Origin: DATKHR01 sp036557365
Lineage (GTDB): Bacteria > Acidobacteriota > Vicinamibacteria > Vicinamibacterales > CAVVIG01
Direction: 5' to 3'
Length of the DNA: 64,000 nt
Assembly (NCBI GenBank): GCA_036557365.1
Contig: DATBHR010000080.1
Location: 43,285 to 107,284, forward strand
In this document: piece after piece, positions 17,716-25,520 of the stretch
How the letters are laid out: each line of letters opens with the position of its first letter
Position numbering within the stretch: position 1 is the stretch's first letter
The notes under the pieces: model-generated
Database searches by the model: none
What the model was told of the DNA's origin: nothing
Seen by the model: only the letters and a program-made list of their open reading frames with translations
Program-made: the position numbers and the translations under genes

Positions 17716-18177
17716 ATGAAGTCTGCATCGGTCTACGAGCGCGACGGGCTCAGGACGTTCGTTGTCGTGTTGAGCCGCGGTGACGAGCCGATGACGCTGC
17801 TGAACAGCTTTGCGGCCGAGCATCGCCTGGGCGCCAGCCACTTCACCGCGATCGGCGGCTTCTCTGACGTGACCGTCGGCTACTTCAACTACGCGTCGAA
17901 GCGGCACGACCACATCCACGTCGACGAACAAGTCGAGGTTCTGTCGATGGTGGGCGACATCACGATCGACGGCGACAAACCAAGCGTTCACGCGCACGTG
18001 GTGTTGGGCAAGTCGGACGGAACGGCTCACGGCGGACACCTGATTCGCGCGGCGGTGCGGCCAACGCTCGAAGTGGTCGTCACGGAGACGCCGCGGCATC
18101 TTCATCGCCGCTTCGATTGGGAATCCGGCCTCACGCTGATCGATCCGCGTCTGCTGACCTTCGAACCGCATCGGTAA
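17716..18177 (+). CDS. PPC/DUF296 domain protein
   Basis: A 153-residue single-domain protein of the PCC/PPC (DUF296) family. The core is visible as FVVVLSRGDEPMTLLNSFAAEHRLGASHFTAIGGFSDVTVGYFN, then LSMVGDITIDGDKPSVHAHVVLGKSDGTAHGGHLIRAAVRPTLEVVV with the HAH and GGHL residues that form the putative metal/ligand site in the trimeric fold. Plant relatives join an AT-hook; here there is no DNA-binding tail. Bacterial function is unknown. GGAG lies upstream of the ATG. Confidence 0.88.
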   Translation: MKSASVYERDGLRTFVVVLSRGDEPMTLLNSFAAEHRLGASHFTAIGGFSDVTVGYFNYASKRHDHIHVDEQVEVLSMVGDITIDGDKPSVHAHVVLGKSDGTAHGGHLIRAAVRPTLEVVVTETPRHLHRRFDWESGLTLIDPRLLTFEPHR

Positions 18178-18197
18178 GTCATCTTTGGAAGGTTGCC

Positions 18198-19706
18198 ATG
18201 CCTAAGACGTTTGCGTTTGGCGCCGCCATGCTGGCGACGTGCGTTTTCTCCGGCGGCTGCGGCAGAACGAGCGCGCAGCAGACGACCGCCACCGCCTCAT
18301 CCGAGCGGCCCGCGGCCACGACCGGCCGTCGCGACGTCACCGACGCGAAACCCGATCGCGACGACGTCGTGACGACGAGTCTCTTCAGGAACATCGTGAA
18401 GCGCGAGAACCCTGTCGTCGTTTCGATCACGACGCAGTCCCGCGTGCGCACTCCAGACACCGACGAGATGTTCGGCGGCGACGAGTTTTTCCGCCGCTTC
18501 TTCGGAGCGCCGCAGCAGCCGCGCGAACGGACGCAGCGGGCGCTCGGATCGGGATTCATCATCAGCGCCGACGGTGAAATCCTCACGAACAATCACGTCG
18601 TGGCGGGCGCCGAGCAGATCCGGGTCGGGCTCTTCAACGACGAGCGGAAGACCTACAACGCGAAGCTGGTCGGGCGGGATCCGCTGACTGACAGCGCGTT
18701 GATCAAGCTCGACAACGGTCCGGCCAATCTGCCCGTCGCGGATCTCGGCGATTCGAATTCACTCGAGCCGGGCGACTGGGTTGTGGCCATCGGCAATCCA
18801 TTCCGACTCGGCCACACGGTCACCGTCGGCGTCGTGAGCTACAAGGCGCGGCCCTTCGCTACGACCGAAGGACGATTCCAGAACATGCTGCAGACGGACG
18901 CGTCGATCAATCCCGGCAATTCGGGCGGTCCGCTGATCGACGCGCACGGCTCCGTCATCGGCATCAACAGCGCGATTCTTTCCGGCGAGGGCGGCGAAGG
19001 CAACATCGGCATCGGCTTCGCCGTGCCGATCAACACGGTCAAGGATCTGCTGCCGCAGTTACGCCAGGGACGCGTCCATCGGGCGCGCCTCGGCGTGCAG
19101 GTCCAGACACCGCCCATCACGGACGACGAAGCGAAGACGCTGGGCTTGCCGAAACCCGAGGGCGCCGTCATCAGCATGGTGGAACACGACTCGCCCGCGG
19201 AGCGCGGCGGCCTTCGCGCAGGTGACGTGATCGTCCAGTACAACGGAAAGGACGTCACGGACGGGTCGCAGCTGACGACGATAGTGGCCGGAACAGCGGC
19301 GAACACGAAAGTGCCTGTCACGTACTACCGCGACGGCAAGCAGCAGACGACCAGCGTGACTGTCGAAGAGCTGACGCTCGACGACGGACAGCAAGACGAT
19401 CACGCGTCGAGCAGCAGGTCGCCCGGATTTGGCATCTCGCTCGGCGACCTCACGCCTGACATCGCCCGCCAGCTCCGCCTGCCGGCAGGCGCGGACGGCG
19501 CGCTCGTCGAGAACGTGGAACCGTTCACGCCGGCTGCGGAAGTCGGCCTGACGCGAGGGGACGTGATCATCGAAGTCAATCACCAGGCGGTGCATTCCGC
19601 GAGCGACGCGTCGAGGGCGTTGCACCAGGTGAAGTCCGGCCAGATCGCACTCGTGCTGTTATTGCGGCGGGGCAACCAGGTGTTCGTCGAAATGCACAGG
19701 GAATAG
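18198..19706 (+). CDS. degP: DegP/HtrA-type periplasmic serine protease with two PDZ domains
   Basis: A 502-residue exported protease/chaperone for misfolded envelope proteins. The N-terminal hydrophobic segment ends in FSGGC-G, a possible but imperfect lipobox. Catalytic triad: His in ILTNNHVVAGA, Asp in DPLTDSALIKLD, Ser in INPGNSGGPLID. PDZ1 starts near RARLGVQVQTPPIT with RGGLRAGDVIVQYNGK; PDZ2 near GFGISLGDLTPDIARQL with EVGLTRGDVIIEVN. The start at 18198 has AAGG before it; the longer frame from 18117 overlaps the PPC gene. It lies 20 bases after that gene and may share a transcript. Confidence 0.92.
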   Translation: MPKTFAFGAAMLATCVFSGGCGRTSAQQTTATASSERPAATTGRRDVTDAKPDRDDVVTTSLFRNIVKRENPVVVSITTQSRVRTPDTDEMFGGDEFFRRFFGAPQQPRERTQRALGSGFIISADGEILTNNHVVAGAEQIRVGLFNDERKTYNAKLVGRDPLTDSALIKLDNGPANLPVADLGDSNSLEPGDWVVAIGNPFRLGHTVTVGVVSYKARPFATTEGRFQNMLQTDASINPGNSGGPLIDAHGSVIGINSAILSGEGGEGNIGIGFAVPINTVKDLLPQLRQGRVHRARLGVQVQTPPITDDEAKTLGLPKPEGAVISMVEHDSPAERGGLRAGDVIVQYNGKDVTDGSQLTTIVAGTAANTKVPVTYYRDGKQQTTSVTVEELTLDDGQQDDHASSSRSPGFGISLGDLTPDIARQLRLPAGADGALVENVEPFTPAAEVGLTRGDVIIEVNHQAVHSASDASRALHQVKSGQIALVLLLRRGNQVFVEMHRE

Positions 19707-19724
19707 CGGGATCTGCGATCGATC

Positions 19725-19750
19725 GTCACGACCCGTGCGCGGGTCGTGAC
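19725..19750. terminator. Convergent terminator-like hairpin after degP
   Basis: GTCACGACCCG-TGCG-CGGGTCGTGAC is a perfect 11-bp stem with a 4-base loop in the 46 bases between the ends of degP (plus) and the small membrane protein gene (minus). The position suggests a terminator serving both directions; no T-run is present. Confidence 0.65.
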
Positions 19751-19752
19751 GG

Positions 19753-19980
19753 CTAGTGGCGGCCGCCTACCATCAGCCAGAGAAAGAGCAGCGCAGCGGT
19801 GGCGACGAGGAGCGCGACGATGAGGACGGTTGCGCAGCCGACGCCGCGATATTCGCGATCCGTTGGCGCCGCCGCCTCGTCCATGGGTTGAGGCCGCCAC
19901 CGGGCGTACTTCCAAACGAGCAAGCCGATGGTCGCGGCGATGGCGAGGTAAATCACCATGCCGATGGCGGTCGGGATCAC
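19753..19980 (-). CDS. Small two-helix membrane protein, unknown
   Basis: A 75-residue protein with hydrophobic segments at ~5-23 (AIGMVIYLAIAATIGLLVW) and ~50-70 (VLIVALLVATAALLFLWLMV). The central loop DEAAAPTDREYRGVGC is hydrophilic. The GTG start overlaps the TGA of the upstream secreted-protein gene (GTGA), so the two are translationally coupled. I do not recognise the family. Confidence 0.6.
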   Translation of the reverse strand: MIPTAIGMVIYLAIAATIGLLVWKYARWRPQPMDEAAAPTDREYRGVGCATVLIVALLVATAALLFLWLMVGGRH

Positions 19981-20837
19981 GACCGTTGAACTGGTGCAAG
20001 GTTGACGCCGTCTGGTGGCTTCGTGTAGTTGAAGAAGGTGTGCTCTTCGAACGTGTGGTGGTGAAAGAGATACAGGACCGAGGCCTGGGATCGGATCTCG
20101 AAGTGCTTCGGCAGCCAGACGTTGTCACCGACGTACATCTGGTCGAGCTCGAACTCCGTCCCCGGCTCCACGGTGGCGAGAAACCCGTGGATCGTCACCG
20201 GATGGCGGACGTGCGCGACCCCGTGAATCCACTGGTACGTCCGCGTGTCGATCCAGAATTCTCCGGTCATCGCCGAGAGGACTTCAGCCTCGGCGTTCGG
20301 CGGATCGTATGCCTTGTTCGGCGTCGCCTCTACGATGTACACGGTGCCTGTCGATAGCTGTCGTTTGCCGGCGAGCCGATAGTCGAACGCGTGGGGCATG
20401 GCCAGGATGATTCGATGCGCTTGCTCGCGCGAGTTCTCGTAGTCACGCACCCGCTGCGATCGTTCTTCGGCGGACTCGGATTCGCGCTTCTCGCGCTCGT
20501 GCGACAGCTTCTGGTCTTCCTTTTCCTTCTGGTCGCCTGACACCGGCGCGCCGTTGACGGTCGTCACCCGCTTGTACGGCGTGCCGAGCAGATCCAGTAC
20601 TTCATACGTACGCGTCCCGTCATCGTCGTGGACCCGCTCGTCATATGCGTAGAAGCGCGCGGCTGCCCAGTCTGCCTCGCTTGCCTTCATCGATCGCGCG
20701 ATGATCGTCGCGCCGTCCGGGTCGCTGTCGGCCGCGACCGTCAGCGGTGAGCAGCCGAGACCGATGAGGAACGTCGCGGTCACGAGCTCGGAAACGGCGA
20801 ATGGCAAAAAGGTGTGCTGGCTCAACCCAAAACCCAT
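19977..20837 (-). CDS. Secreted protein, outer-membrane-lipoprotein-sorting-like
   Basis: A 286-residue protein with an N-terminal signal (ELVTATFLIGLGCSPLTVAA) followed by a mature part rich in beta strands: VYIVEATPNKAYDPPN, GEFWIDTRTYQWIHGVAHV and LDQMYVGDNVWLPKHFEIRSQASVLY. The pattern of a strand carrying 'FWIDTxTYxWxR' recalls LolA/LppX-like folds used to carry lipids or lipoproteins, but this is a fold guess. A charged coiled stretch (KEKEDQKLSHEREKRESESAEERSQR) sits at ~115-150. The start at 20837 is chosen because the signal peptide begins there; the frame is open to 20936. A sigma-54-like element lies so close upstream that it would give a leaderless message. Confidence 0.6.
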   Translation of the reverse strand: MGFGLSQHTFLPFAVSELVTATFLIGLGCSPLTVAADSDPDGATIIARSMKASEADWAAARFYAYDERVHDDDGTRTYEVLDLLGTPYKRVTTVNGAPVSGDQKEKEDQKLSHEREKRESESAEERSQRVRDYENSREQAHRIILAMPHAFDYRLAGKRQLSTGTVYIVEATPNKAYDPPNAEAEVLSAMTGEFWIDTRTYQWIHGVAHVRHPVTIHGFLATVEPGTEFELDQMYVGDNVWLPKHFEIRSQASVLYLFHHHTFEEHTFFNYTKPPDGVNLAPVQRS

Positions 20838-20922
20838 CAGCTGTGAAATGCAAGCGGCTGGCCGGGGGTCATGAGCTCGAGCGGACACGCGCATTCCAGT
20901 TTGTCGGCTCAGGTCCACACAT

Positions 20923-21443
20923 GTGCGGCTCATCAAAATCAGTGAAGCGGACGGGCCCGCTCAACCCGCGGTCGCGCAAACGGAGCCTTCCGCGCCGCTC
21001 GCGGCACCGTATTCGCTGCCGACGCAGCCGACGCGCGGTCCCTCCGCCGCTGACACGCTCGCAGCGGCGCTCGAGCCGTTCGCGTTTCTGCTGGGCAACT
21101 GGGAGGCGGCGCCGGGCGCGGGGGGTGAGACGGGCGGGTTCTCGTTTCGATCGAACGTGCAGGGTGCGTCATCGCACGGACGAACTACGCGAGCTATCCG
21201 GCGGCCGCGGGGAAGCCGGCGTCACGACACGATGACCTCATGGTGATTGCGGCGGACGGCGATGTCGTGCGTGCGGATTACTTCGACAACGAAGGCCACG
21301 TGATCCGGTACGTCGTGTCGCCGGGCAAGGACCACGTGACGTTCGTCAGCGACGCGAGGCCGAACGAGCCGCGGTATCGGTTGCGATACGCGGTGAACGG
21401 CGACGGCACGCTGGCGGGGGAATTCGAGGTCGCGCCGCGATCC
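20923..21443 (+). pseudogene. Degraded gene: frameshifted and 3'-truncated conserved hypothetical
   Basis: The first part reads (from ~20923) ...AALEPFAFLLGNWEAAPGAGGETGGFSFRSNVQG, then the coding signal moves to another frame near 21165-21175 and continues RTNYASYPAAAGKPASRHDDLMVIAADGDVVRADYFDNEGHVIRY...LAGEFEVAP. Together these match a conserved ~170-residue family I recall, with 'LLGxWE...QGRVIVRTNYASYPAAGGKPASRHDDLMVI...ADYYDNEGHVIRY...FEIAPPGKP'. The last ~20 residues are missing: the frame runs into the antisense of the DUF2950 gene exactly at FEVAP. One missing base plus a cut 3' end indicate decay, probably by a rearrangement that joined the DUF2950 cluster. Confidence 0.65.
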
Positions 21444-22400
21444 TCACCGCACCGGGTGCCACGACGCGTCCGGGTTGTAGGCGGTCATCTGCTTGACCGT
21501 CGCGTCGGTGGCCGTGCCCAGATCTTTTTCGTGAACGACGCCGCTCTGGTCCACGAGGAACGTCATGACGCCGGTGGCGTTGTACTGAGCCGGCCACGCG
21601 ACGAGCGCGAAGCCGCCCGACATGTTGCCGTCCTTGATGTAGCTCTTGGCGCCGCCAGACACGTGCGCGCCCTGCGCCGTGAGGATCTTGAAGTAATAGC
21701 CGTTGTACGGCGCCGGCTCAGCGCGGTTCGGGTCCACCGGACGCCCGTCCTGGGCCGCCTGCGCGAGCAAGTCGCCGAGCGGGCTCAGCTTGTGCGGGTG
21801 CACCGCCGGCCAGTACAGGCCGTTCTCCTTGCCGGGATCGCTGTTGAACGTCGCGGCGTACAGACCTTCCGGCCTGCCGTCATGGCCCGATTGCGCGTAT
21901 CGATGCTGCGCCGTGACGTACGCATGGCAGGTGTCGATCGCGGCGAGCTCGTTCTGGCCGATCCGGCGGTCGATGACTTCTTCCTTGCCCGCGGCGGTGT
22001 CGAACAGCCAGCCGGCCGCCGTCTTGGCCAGCGGCACGGGAAACGGCCAGTCCTCGTTGCCGATGACCAGCGTCTTGCGATTCGGCTTGTCGTCGACCAG
22101 ATGCCAGCGTTCGGCCGCGGCGACGGTGAAGACCTCGCGATTCTCGCGGCCCGTCGCCGGATCGGAAGACGCGACGAGGTCGCGGCTGTCCGGGCCGAAG
22201 ATCGCGATCAGCTCGTCGAGGTTGCCCGCCTTGACAGTGTCGATGAGCGCCTGCACCGCGGCCTCCGGCGTTGCGAAGACGCGGTGCGGGGCCGGCTGCG
22301 CCGAGAGCCCGATCGAGAGCAGCGCGGCGAGTGCGCAGGCACTCGCCGCGACGACCGCGGCACGAAGGCGCGGTGATCGCACGGAGGACATCGCGTTCAT
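21444..22400 (-). CDS. DUF2950 family secreted protein
   Basis: A 318-residue protein with a signal peptide (AAVVAASACALAALLSIGLSAQ) and the DUF2950 core: FATPEAAVQALIDTVKAGNLDELIAIFGP, WLFDTAAGKEEVIDRRIGQNELAAIDTCHAYVTAQ, and GYYFKILTAQGAHVSGGAKSYIKDGNMSGGFALVAWPAQYNATGVMTFLVDQSGVVHEKDLG. The family has no known activity. Its ATG overlaps the end of the DUF3300 gene by four bases, and this DUF3300-DUF2950 pairing recurs in many bacteria, so the two proteins probably work together in the envelope. Confidence 0.9.
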   Translation of the reverse strand: MNAMSSVRSPRLRAAVVAASACALAALLSIGLSAQPAPHRVFATPEAAVQALIDTVKAGNLDELIAIFGPDSRDLVASSDPATGRENREVFTVAAAERWHLVDDKPNRKTLVIGNEDWPFPVPLAKTAAGWLFDTAAGKEEVIDRRIGQNELAAIDTCHAYVTAQHRYAQSGHDGRPEGLYAATFNSDPGKENGLYWPAVHPHKLSPLGDLLAQAAQDGRPVDPNRAEPAPYNGYYFKILTAQGAHVSGGAKSYIKDGNMSGGFALVAWPAQYNATGVMTFLVDQSGVVHEKDLGTATDATVKQMTAYNPDASWHPVR

Positions 22401-23632
22401 CGCCGTCTTCCTCCTCCGCCGCGCGAGCTGCTGCGGCTCTGTTGTCCGCGAGCGCTGGACGAGCGGGTCGATTGTCCGCTCGAATACCCGGAGAACGCGT
22501 TCGAGCTGGTGCCCTTGCGCTGCTGCGCGCTCTGCGTGCTCCTGCTCGCGTCGCTGTAGCCGCGCGCCTCCGCGCTGCCGGTCCGTCCGGTTCGTTGCGT
22601 CGCGCTCTGCGTCGCGCTCTGCGCCGAGGTGCTTCGCTGCTGCGTCGTCCGCTGCGTCCCCGAATCCTGGCGGGTCTGCTGACGCTCCGTCCGCTGCTGC
22701 TGTGCGGTGCCCGACCGATCGCCGAGCGCGTCCTGGCGGTTTTCCATGCGGTCGGTCCGCTCTTCCATCACGTCTTCGCGGTGATCGATGTAGTCCTCAC
22801 GCGCATCCTCGCGGTGGTCGTAATAGTCGTTCCACGCGTTGTTGTACATGTAGGCGCCGCCGTGCCAGCCGTACGGTCCGTAGTAGTAGTTGTTGTTGAC
22901 CGCCGCGCCGATGGCGATGCCCGCCGTGAAGCCGATCACGCCCGCCGCGACCGCGGCATCGGCCGAGTTGTTCTCGACGATGACCGTCGTATTCGTGGTC
23001 GTGGCCGGAGGCGTCGTGTAGACGACTTCGGGGTTGTACTGCGGCACGTAGACGACCTGCGGATTGGCGGGTTCGATCACGATGACGTTCTCGCCTTCCG
23101 GCGTCTCCTGCGACCGGACTTCCTGCTGCGGCGTGGTCTTCAGCGTCCCGACCTCCTGCGCCTGATGGCGCAGCCGCTGGATGCTCGCGAACACCGTGCT
23201 CCGGTCGGCGGCGAACGCCTGGCCGACGAGCGTCGTGGCGTCGATGTTCGTCGCCATCGCCGCGACGACCTGCGGAAAGAGGGTCAGCGCCACGAAGCTC
23301 GGTTCGAATCCGGCTTTGAGCGCCGCGTCCTGCAGCGGCGTGCCCTTGATCGACTGGTTCGCTTTCAGCCACTTGTCCAGCTCGACGACCTTCGGCGGAT
23401 CCGACGCGCTCATCAGGATCTGGGCGAGGAGCTGATCGGGGTAGAGGGCGATCGGGGCGAGCATCTTGTCGAGCGACGTGAGGGTCCCCTGCCTCCTGGC
23501 CGGAGCCGGGGACGCGGCGGTGGCCGCCGCCGCGGCGGGCGCCGCACGGTCCTCCGACCGGCAGTCGGTCGATCCGCCTGTAGCCAACAGCACCAACGCG
23601 AGGGCGATGCCGGTCTTCATGATGGCCTTCAA
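22397..23632 (-). CDS. DUF3300 family secreted protein with GGGGRRR tail
   Basis: A 411-residue exported protein. After the signal (KTGIALALVLLATGG) and an Ala/Pro linker, the DUF3300 domain occupies ~50-225: LTSLDKMLAPIALYPDQLLAQILMSAS, WLKANQSIKGTPLQDAA and ENVIVIEPANPQVVYVPQYNPEVVY. A hydrophobic glycine-containing segment (AAVAAGVIGFTAGIAIGAAV) and a NNNYYYGPYGWHGG stretch follow, then ~150 residues of low-complexity Arg/Ser/Gln/Thr sequence with HRED repeats, ending RGGGGRRR. The tail also ends the surface protein encoded at 29063-31417. Function unknown; coupled to the DUF2950 gene. Confidence 0.9.
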   Translation of the reverse strand: MKAIMKTGIALALVLLATGGSTDCRSEDRAAPAAAAATAASPAPARRQGTLTSLDKMLAPIALYPDQLLAQILMSASDPPKVVELDKWLKANQSIKGTPLQDAALKAGFEPSFVALTLFPQVVAAMATNIDATTLVGQAFAADRSTVFASIQRLRHQAQEVGTLKTTPQQEVRSQETPEGENVIVIEPANPQVVYVPQYNPEVVYTTPPATTTNTTVIVENNSADAAVAAGVIGFTAGIAIGAAVNNNYYYGPYGWHGGAYMYNNAWNDYYDHREDAREDYIDHREDVMEERTDRMENRQDALGDRSGTAQQQRTERQQTRQDSGTQRTTQQRSTSAQSATQSATQRTGRTGSAEARGYSDASRSTQSAQQRKGTSSNAFSGYSSGQSTRSSSARGQQSRSSSRGGGGRRR

Positions 23633-23660
23633 TCAGGATCCCGGAAGGCTTCCACGTGAC

Positions 23661-23695
23661 GACGACGGCGCCGCCGGTTGTCCGGCGCCGTCGTC
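23661..23695. terminator. GC-rich 12-bp hairpin downstream of the beta-barrel gene
   Basis: GACGACGGCGCC (23661-23672) and GGCGCCGTCGTC (23684-23695) form a perfect 12-bp stem; the 11-base loop can form its own small GCCGG-TTGT-CCGGC alternative. It lies 17 bases after the stop of the beta-barrel gene (minus strand), before the DUF3300 gene. Terminator-like, without a T-run. Confidence 0.65.
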
Positions 23696-23711
23696 CGGGT
23701 CGATGCGCGCG

Positions 23712-24395
23712 TTAGAAGCGAAGCGTGACGCCGCCGCCGAAGGTCACCTGATTCGCGTACTGCGCGTTGCCTACAAGATAGCAGCCCCAGAACGGATCGC
23801 ACCACCAGCCGGCCGCGTCGCTCTTGATGTAGGTCGGCGTCCAGCTGGCGACGACTCGCACGCCGACCTTGGGGCTCGGGAAGAACTTCACGCCGCCGCC
23901 CCAGGTCGTCGAGAACTGGGTTTCGCCGGCGATGGTCCGGGTGCCGTTCGGGTTGACGACCGGTGTGACCGCAACGTCCACGCTGGAGAAATTGGTCGCG
24001 CCAAGCCCGCCGTAGATGAACGGAACGACCGGCCCGTCGGCAGGGAAGAAGTTGTACCCGAAATATCCGTGGTAGCTATTGATGCCGAGATCGCCGAGCT
24101 CGAGGTCCCGGGTCCCGCCCGCCACCAGCTTCGAGAACTGGTGGGCGTACATGAAGCCGACTTCGGCGTGCGGCGTGACGTAGTAGCCCACGTTGAATCC
24201 CCAGGAACCCGAATCCTTGGGATCGATGCGGTCGTAGATGTTGCCATCCGGGACCAGCACGGGCGAGCTCGCGCTGACACCATCGGAGAACGTCCACCCG
24301 AAGATGAGGCTGGCTTCAACCTTTGAGCTCTGGGCGAAGGCGGGCGCGCTGACGCCGACCAGCAGCGCAGCGGAGAGTAAACAGCGTTTCAACAT
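23712..24395 (-). CDS. Outer-membrane beta-barrel protein
   Basis: A 227-residue protein with a clear signal peptide (MLKRCLLSAALLVGVSAPAFA, cut before QSS) and a mature part of alternating strands ending in F (VTFGGGVTLRF), as required for BAM-dependent outer-membrane insertion. The size and strands such as SWGFNVGYYVTPHAEVGFMYAHQFSKL and VPFIYGGLGATNFSS fit a small OmpW/OmpA-like eight-stranded barrel. GAGGAG lies 7 bases before the ATG at 24395; the frame is open much further (to 25004), but the signal peptide and ribosome site fix the start. Confidence 0.82.
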   Translation of the reverse strand: MLKRCLLSAALLVGVSAPAFAQSSKVEASLIFGWTFSDGVSASSPVLVPDGNIYDRIDPKDSGSWGFNVGYYVTPHAEVGFMYAHQFSKLVAGGTRDLELGDLGINSYHGYFGYNFFPADGPVVPFIYGGLGATNFSSVDVAVTPVVNPNGTRTIAGETQFSTTWGGGVKFFPSPKVGVRVVASWTPTYIKSDAAGWWCDPFWGCYLVGNAQYANQVTFGGGVTLRF

Positions 24396-24466
24396 TGATG
24401 GGCTCCTCATAACGGTCGTCGTCTTCGTGAAAACGTCGAATTGATGGAATCGTCTGGATCGTCTGT

Positions 24467-25516
24467 TCATTTTGATTTCGGCGCGAGCGGATTGCCGCCG
24501 AGCGCGTTCGAGATGGCGGTGATCGCGCGCTGTGCACGAACACTGTTGCCGGCATCGTCGAGCGGCGGCGACACGACCGCGATGCCGAACTTGCCGGGAG
24601 AGACGGCGATGATGCCGCCGCCGACGCCGCTCTTCGCGGGCAGGCCGGTGCGATAGAGCCACTTGCCGGAGTCGTCGTACAGACCGGCTGTTGCCATCAC
24701 CGCAAGCACGCCCGGCACTTTGTTCTCGTCGATGACGCGCTTGCCGGTGACCGGATTCTTCCCGCCGTCGGCCAGCGTGGCCGCCATCACCGCGAGGTCG
24801 CGCGCGTTGACGCCGACCGAGCATTGCCGCGTGTAGAGATCGACCGCTTGCGGCCAGTTGCTCTTGATGTAGCCGTACGCGAGCATCAGCGCGCCAATCG
24901 CCTGATTGCGCTGGTTGGTGTCGGACTCCGACTTGTACACGTCCTGCAGGACCGACAACTGACGCCCGGCGTAGTCGTCGTAGGTGCCGATGATCTTCTT
25001 CCACACCGCATCGGCATTGGCGCCCGTCACCATGCTGGTCGCCGAGATGGCGCCGGGATTGACGAGCGGGTTCATCTCCGGCGCGCCGGTCCCGACCACG
25101 GTCTTGACGGCTTCGACGGCGATGATCGAGTTGAAGCGGGCGCCGGTGGCGTCGACGCCGATCCGCTTCTCGATCGAGTCGAGTCCCTGCTCCTGGATGA
25201 CCTGCGCCATCGTGAAGACCTTGGAGATCGACTGGATCGACACCTCGGTCTTGATGTCGCCGGCCGTGTAGACCTTGCCGTCAACGGTGACCAGCGCGAT
25301 GCCGAACAGGTTCGGGTCGACCTTGGCGAGCGCCGGGATGTAGTCCGCGTTCTTGCCTTCCTTCAGGCCCTTGAACTGATTGAACGCATTGTTGACGGCG
25401 GTCTGCGGGTCGGCCGCGGATTGCGCCGACAACGTCCAGCCTGCGACGCCGACGGCGAGAGTGCCTGCGGCAACGATTCCCGCCAGTCTCGGAGTCGAAC
25501 GTGACATCGAGAACAT
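24467..25516 (-). CDS. glsA: Exported glutaminase (GlsA family)
   Basis: A 349-residue serine-dependent beta-lactamase-like glutaminase that converts glutamine to glutamate and ammonia. Active-site S-x-x-K is in SIQSISKVF; further conserved blocks are EVSIQSISKVFTMAQVIQEQG, EMNPLVNPGAI, NQRNQAIGALMLAYGYI and KSGVGGGIIAVSPGKFGIAVVSPPLD. Most GlsA proteins are cytosolic, but this one has a signal peptide (AGIVAAGTLAVGVAGWTLSAQ), placing it in the periplasm. AGGAGG lies 8 bases before the ATG. It is the last gene of an operon with a porin and an amidohydrolase, four bases after the porin. Confidence 0.93.
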   Translation of the reverse strand: MFSMSRSTPRLAGIVAAGTLAVGVAGWTLSAQSAADPQTAVNNAFNQFKGLKEGKNADYIPALAKVDPNLFGIALVTVDGKVYTAGDIKTEVSIQSISKVFTMAQVIQEQGLDSIEKRIGVDATGARFNSIIAVEAVKTVVGTGAPEMNPLVNPGAISATSMVTGANADAVWKKIIGTYDDYAGRQLSVLQDVYKSESDTNQRNQAIGALMLAYGYIKSNWPQAVDLYTRQCSVGVNARDLAVMAATLADGGKNPVTGKRVIDENKVPGVLAVMATAGLYDDSGKWLYRTGLPAKSGVGGGIIAVSPGKFGIAVVSPPLDDAGNSVRAQRAITAISNALGGNPLAPKSK

Positions 25517-25520
25517 GACC

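Noticed and set aside
20849..20864. Sigma-54-like CGGCCAG-CCGC-TTGCA before the LolA-like gene
   Set aside because: Would give a leaderless message at the chosen start and has three mismatches.
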